64,000 bases of DNA, from assembly GCF_019012925.1 (NCBI RefSeq), contig NZ_JAGIRL010000021.1, forward strand, positions 90,301 to 154,300, in the 5' to 3' direction. Source of the DNA: Fusobacterium sp. (GTDB taxonomy: Bacteria > Fusobacteriota > Fusobacteriia > Fusobacteriales > Fusobacteriaceae). Position numbers and translations under genes: made by a program. The notes under the pieces are model-generated. The model did no database searches and was not told the origin of the DNA. It worked only from the letters and a program-made list of their open reading frames with translations. Below, in pieces: positions 62,953 through 64,000 of this stretch (its first letter is position 1; each line of letters begins with the position of its first letter).

Positions 62953-64000
62953 TTATAATTTTCTTAATTTAACTTTTGGCTCTCTAGGTAGTGCAAATCT
63001 AGGAATAAATCTGTCAAAACCTGTTAAAGTTAGAAGTAACATACTTATTACAGCTATGAATGCTATAAAGTTGTATTGGATAATATCTATTGGTGAAAAC
63101 TCCTCTAGAGGATACACAGTAGCAGCTATCCCCAAATAGAATCCAATATATACGTGCCAAGGAATCAATTGAGATCCAAAAACTCCCATAGCGTCACTGA
63201 ATGTGGCATTTCTAAGTCTTAATACCTCCATATCCTCTGGAGCACCTTCTACATTTTTCTCCACTAAATCTCTAATGATTGGTCCTATTGTAACTATTTG
63301 TGCCATCTCAACAGCTAGAGCCATATTTCCAAATACTGATAGAGCTCCATTCCAAAACATAAGCTGTCTTACATTCTTAGAGATTTTTATAAGTAATATA
63401 GATAGAGGTTTAAATGCATCCATCAATTTCATTATTCCACCAAAAGCTGAAACCCACATCATCATAACTATAACCCAAGATCCTGCCCCTTTGAATCCTA
63501 CAAGTATCAAATCTTCAAGAAAAGCCTTTGTACTAGTAACTGTACCAGCAAAATATCCAAGTATGTATGAGGAAATTATCCCTATAAACAAGCATATAAA
63601 TGTCTGATACCCTCTAAATGCAAAGATTAAAACTAATATTAGAGGAATTATCATATAAACTGGAACCCCATCTCTAACTTGATTTAATAGAGTTACAGCT
63701 GATTCTCTCTCTTCAGCAAGTTTTGTCCAAACCTCAGCAGGAATTTTATTGATAGCAGCGGCTCCATCCCCAACTGTTGAAGGTAATCCCATAACTATTC
63801 CAGCAACTCCAAAACAGATAATACCAGAGATTAAAACCAATGCAGACCAAAATCCTTGATGTCTAATTCTTTTAACAACTTCAACACCTTGGATACCAGA
63901 ACTAACTATAGTAGTATCTGAAATAAGTCCTATATTATCCCCAAAACAAGCTCCTCCAGCTATAGCTCCCATAGTTAACATAATATTTCCCCCAACAATA
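62953..64000 (-). CDS. nhaC: NhaC-type Na+/H+ antiporter, N-terminus off the window
   Basis: The right edge cuts the gene: the frame is open to base 64000 and no ribosome site precedes the first ATG (63981). About 350 C-terminal residues are seen, of roughly 450-530. Motifs are LTMGAIAGGACFGDNIGLISDTTIVSS, near the edge, and MWVSAFGGIMKLMDAF. Nine or so spans remain. The family exchanges Na+ for H+; some members carry amino acids or malate and lactate instead. GGACFGDNIGLISDTT places it with the NhaC group. It ends 76 bases after the phosphatase gene's start, with no clear terminator. Confidence 0.88.
   Translation of the reverse strand, partial: IVGGNIMLTMGAIAGGACFGDNIGLISDTTIVSSGIQGVEVVKRIRHQGFWSALVLISGIICFGVAGIVMGLPSTVGDGAAAINKIPAEVWTKLAEERESAVTLLNQVRDGVPVYMIIPLILVLIFAFRGYQTFICLFIGIISSYILGYFAGTVTSTKAFLEDLILVGFKGAGSWVIVMMMWVSAFGGIMKLMDAFKPLSILLIKISKNVRQLMFWNGALSVFGNMALAVEMAQIVTIGPIIRDLVEKNVEGAPEDMEVLRLRNATFSDAMGVFGSQLIPWHVYIGFYLGIAATVYPLEEFSPIDIIQYNFIAFIAVISMLLLTLTGFDRFIPRFALPREPKVKLRKL

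Overview
The window looks like chromosome of a Gram-negative, very AT-rich anaerobe of the Fusobacteriaceae, most probably a Fusobacterium. An outer-membrane programme (lpxD, skp/ompH, bamA, tamB) sits beside Ktr potassium uptake, AT-rich riboswitches and TTG starts. There is also a full selenocysteine operon and a sulfatase with its anaerobic radical-SAM maturase. Species cannot be fixed from the sequence alone. No phage, insertion sequence, CRISPR array or replication origin was seen.

Layout. 0-3 kb: a c-di-AMP (ydaO-type) riboswitch leading out of the left edge, a cell-wall amidase lipoprotein, an HU protein and class II aldolase. 3-18 kb, minus strand: a long, tightly packed cluster ktrB-ktrA-mnmG-rsmG-tamB-bamA-skp-lpxD-DUF2344-serS-membrane protein, joining envelope biogenesis to tRNA/rRNA modification and K+ uptake. 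18-23 kb: pepT, a marR-MATE pair and a ClC chloride transporter. 23-27.5 kb: spmA-spmB-dacB-ldcA behind what I read as a lysine riboswitch plus terminator, followed by a candidate orphan small RNA. 27.7-30.4 kb: an IclR regulator and the kdgK-eda pair for ketodeoxygluconate use. 30.6-35.6 kb: two secreted unknown proteins and the sulfatase/maturase pair, ending in tRNA-Leu(CAA).

35.8-48.3 kb is a defence island on the minus strand. In transcription order it holds an AAA ATPase overlapping a HEPN ribonuclease-like gene, a DUF262/DUF1524 (GmrSD-like) gene, an AAA_13-like ATPase, type III mod and res, a decayed Mrr-like endonuclease and a GNAT toxin-antitoxin module. Mod is split by a run of nine G (minus strand) between its DPPY and FxGxx motifs. 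Nine puts it out of frame; ten (or seven) would restore one continuous protein of about 626 residues. This is the hallmark of a phase-variable methyltransferase, captured here OFF.

48.4-57.7 kb: a YhdH-type reductase with a divergent MarR regulator. Next comes a selenium operon, orf86-selD-selA-selB-yedF-DUF3343-selC, in which selD itself needs UGA read as selenocysteine and tRNA-Sec begins one base after the last stop codon. An AroB-Ppx/GppA fusion follows. 57.9-64 kb: htpX, an exported protein and a YihY protein on the plus strand. Then on the minus strand come a rhodanese, an EFR1 ferredoxin, an e(P4)-type acid phosphatase lipoprotein and an NhaC-type antiporter cut by the right edge.
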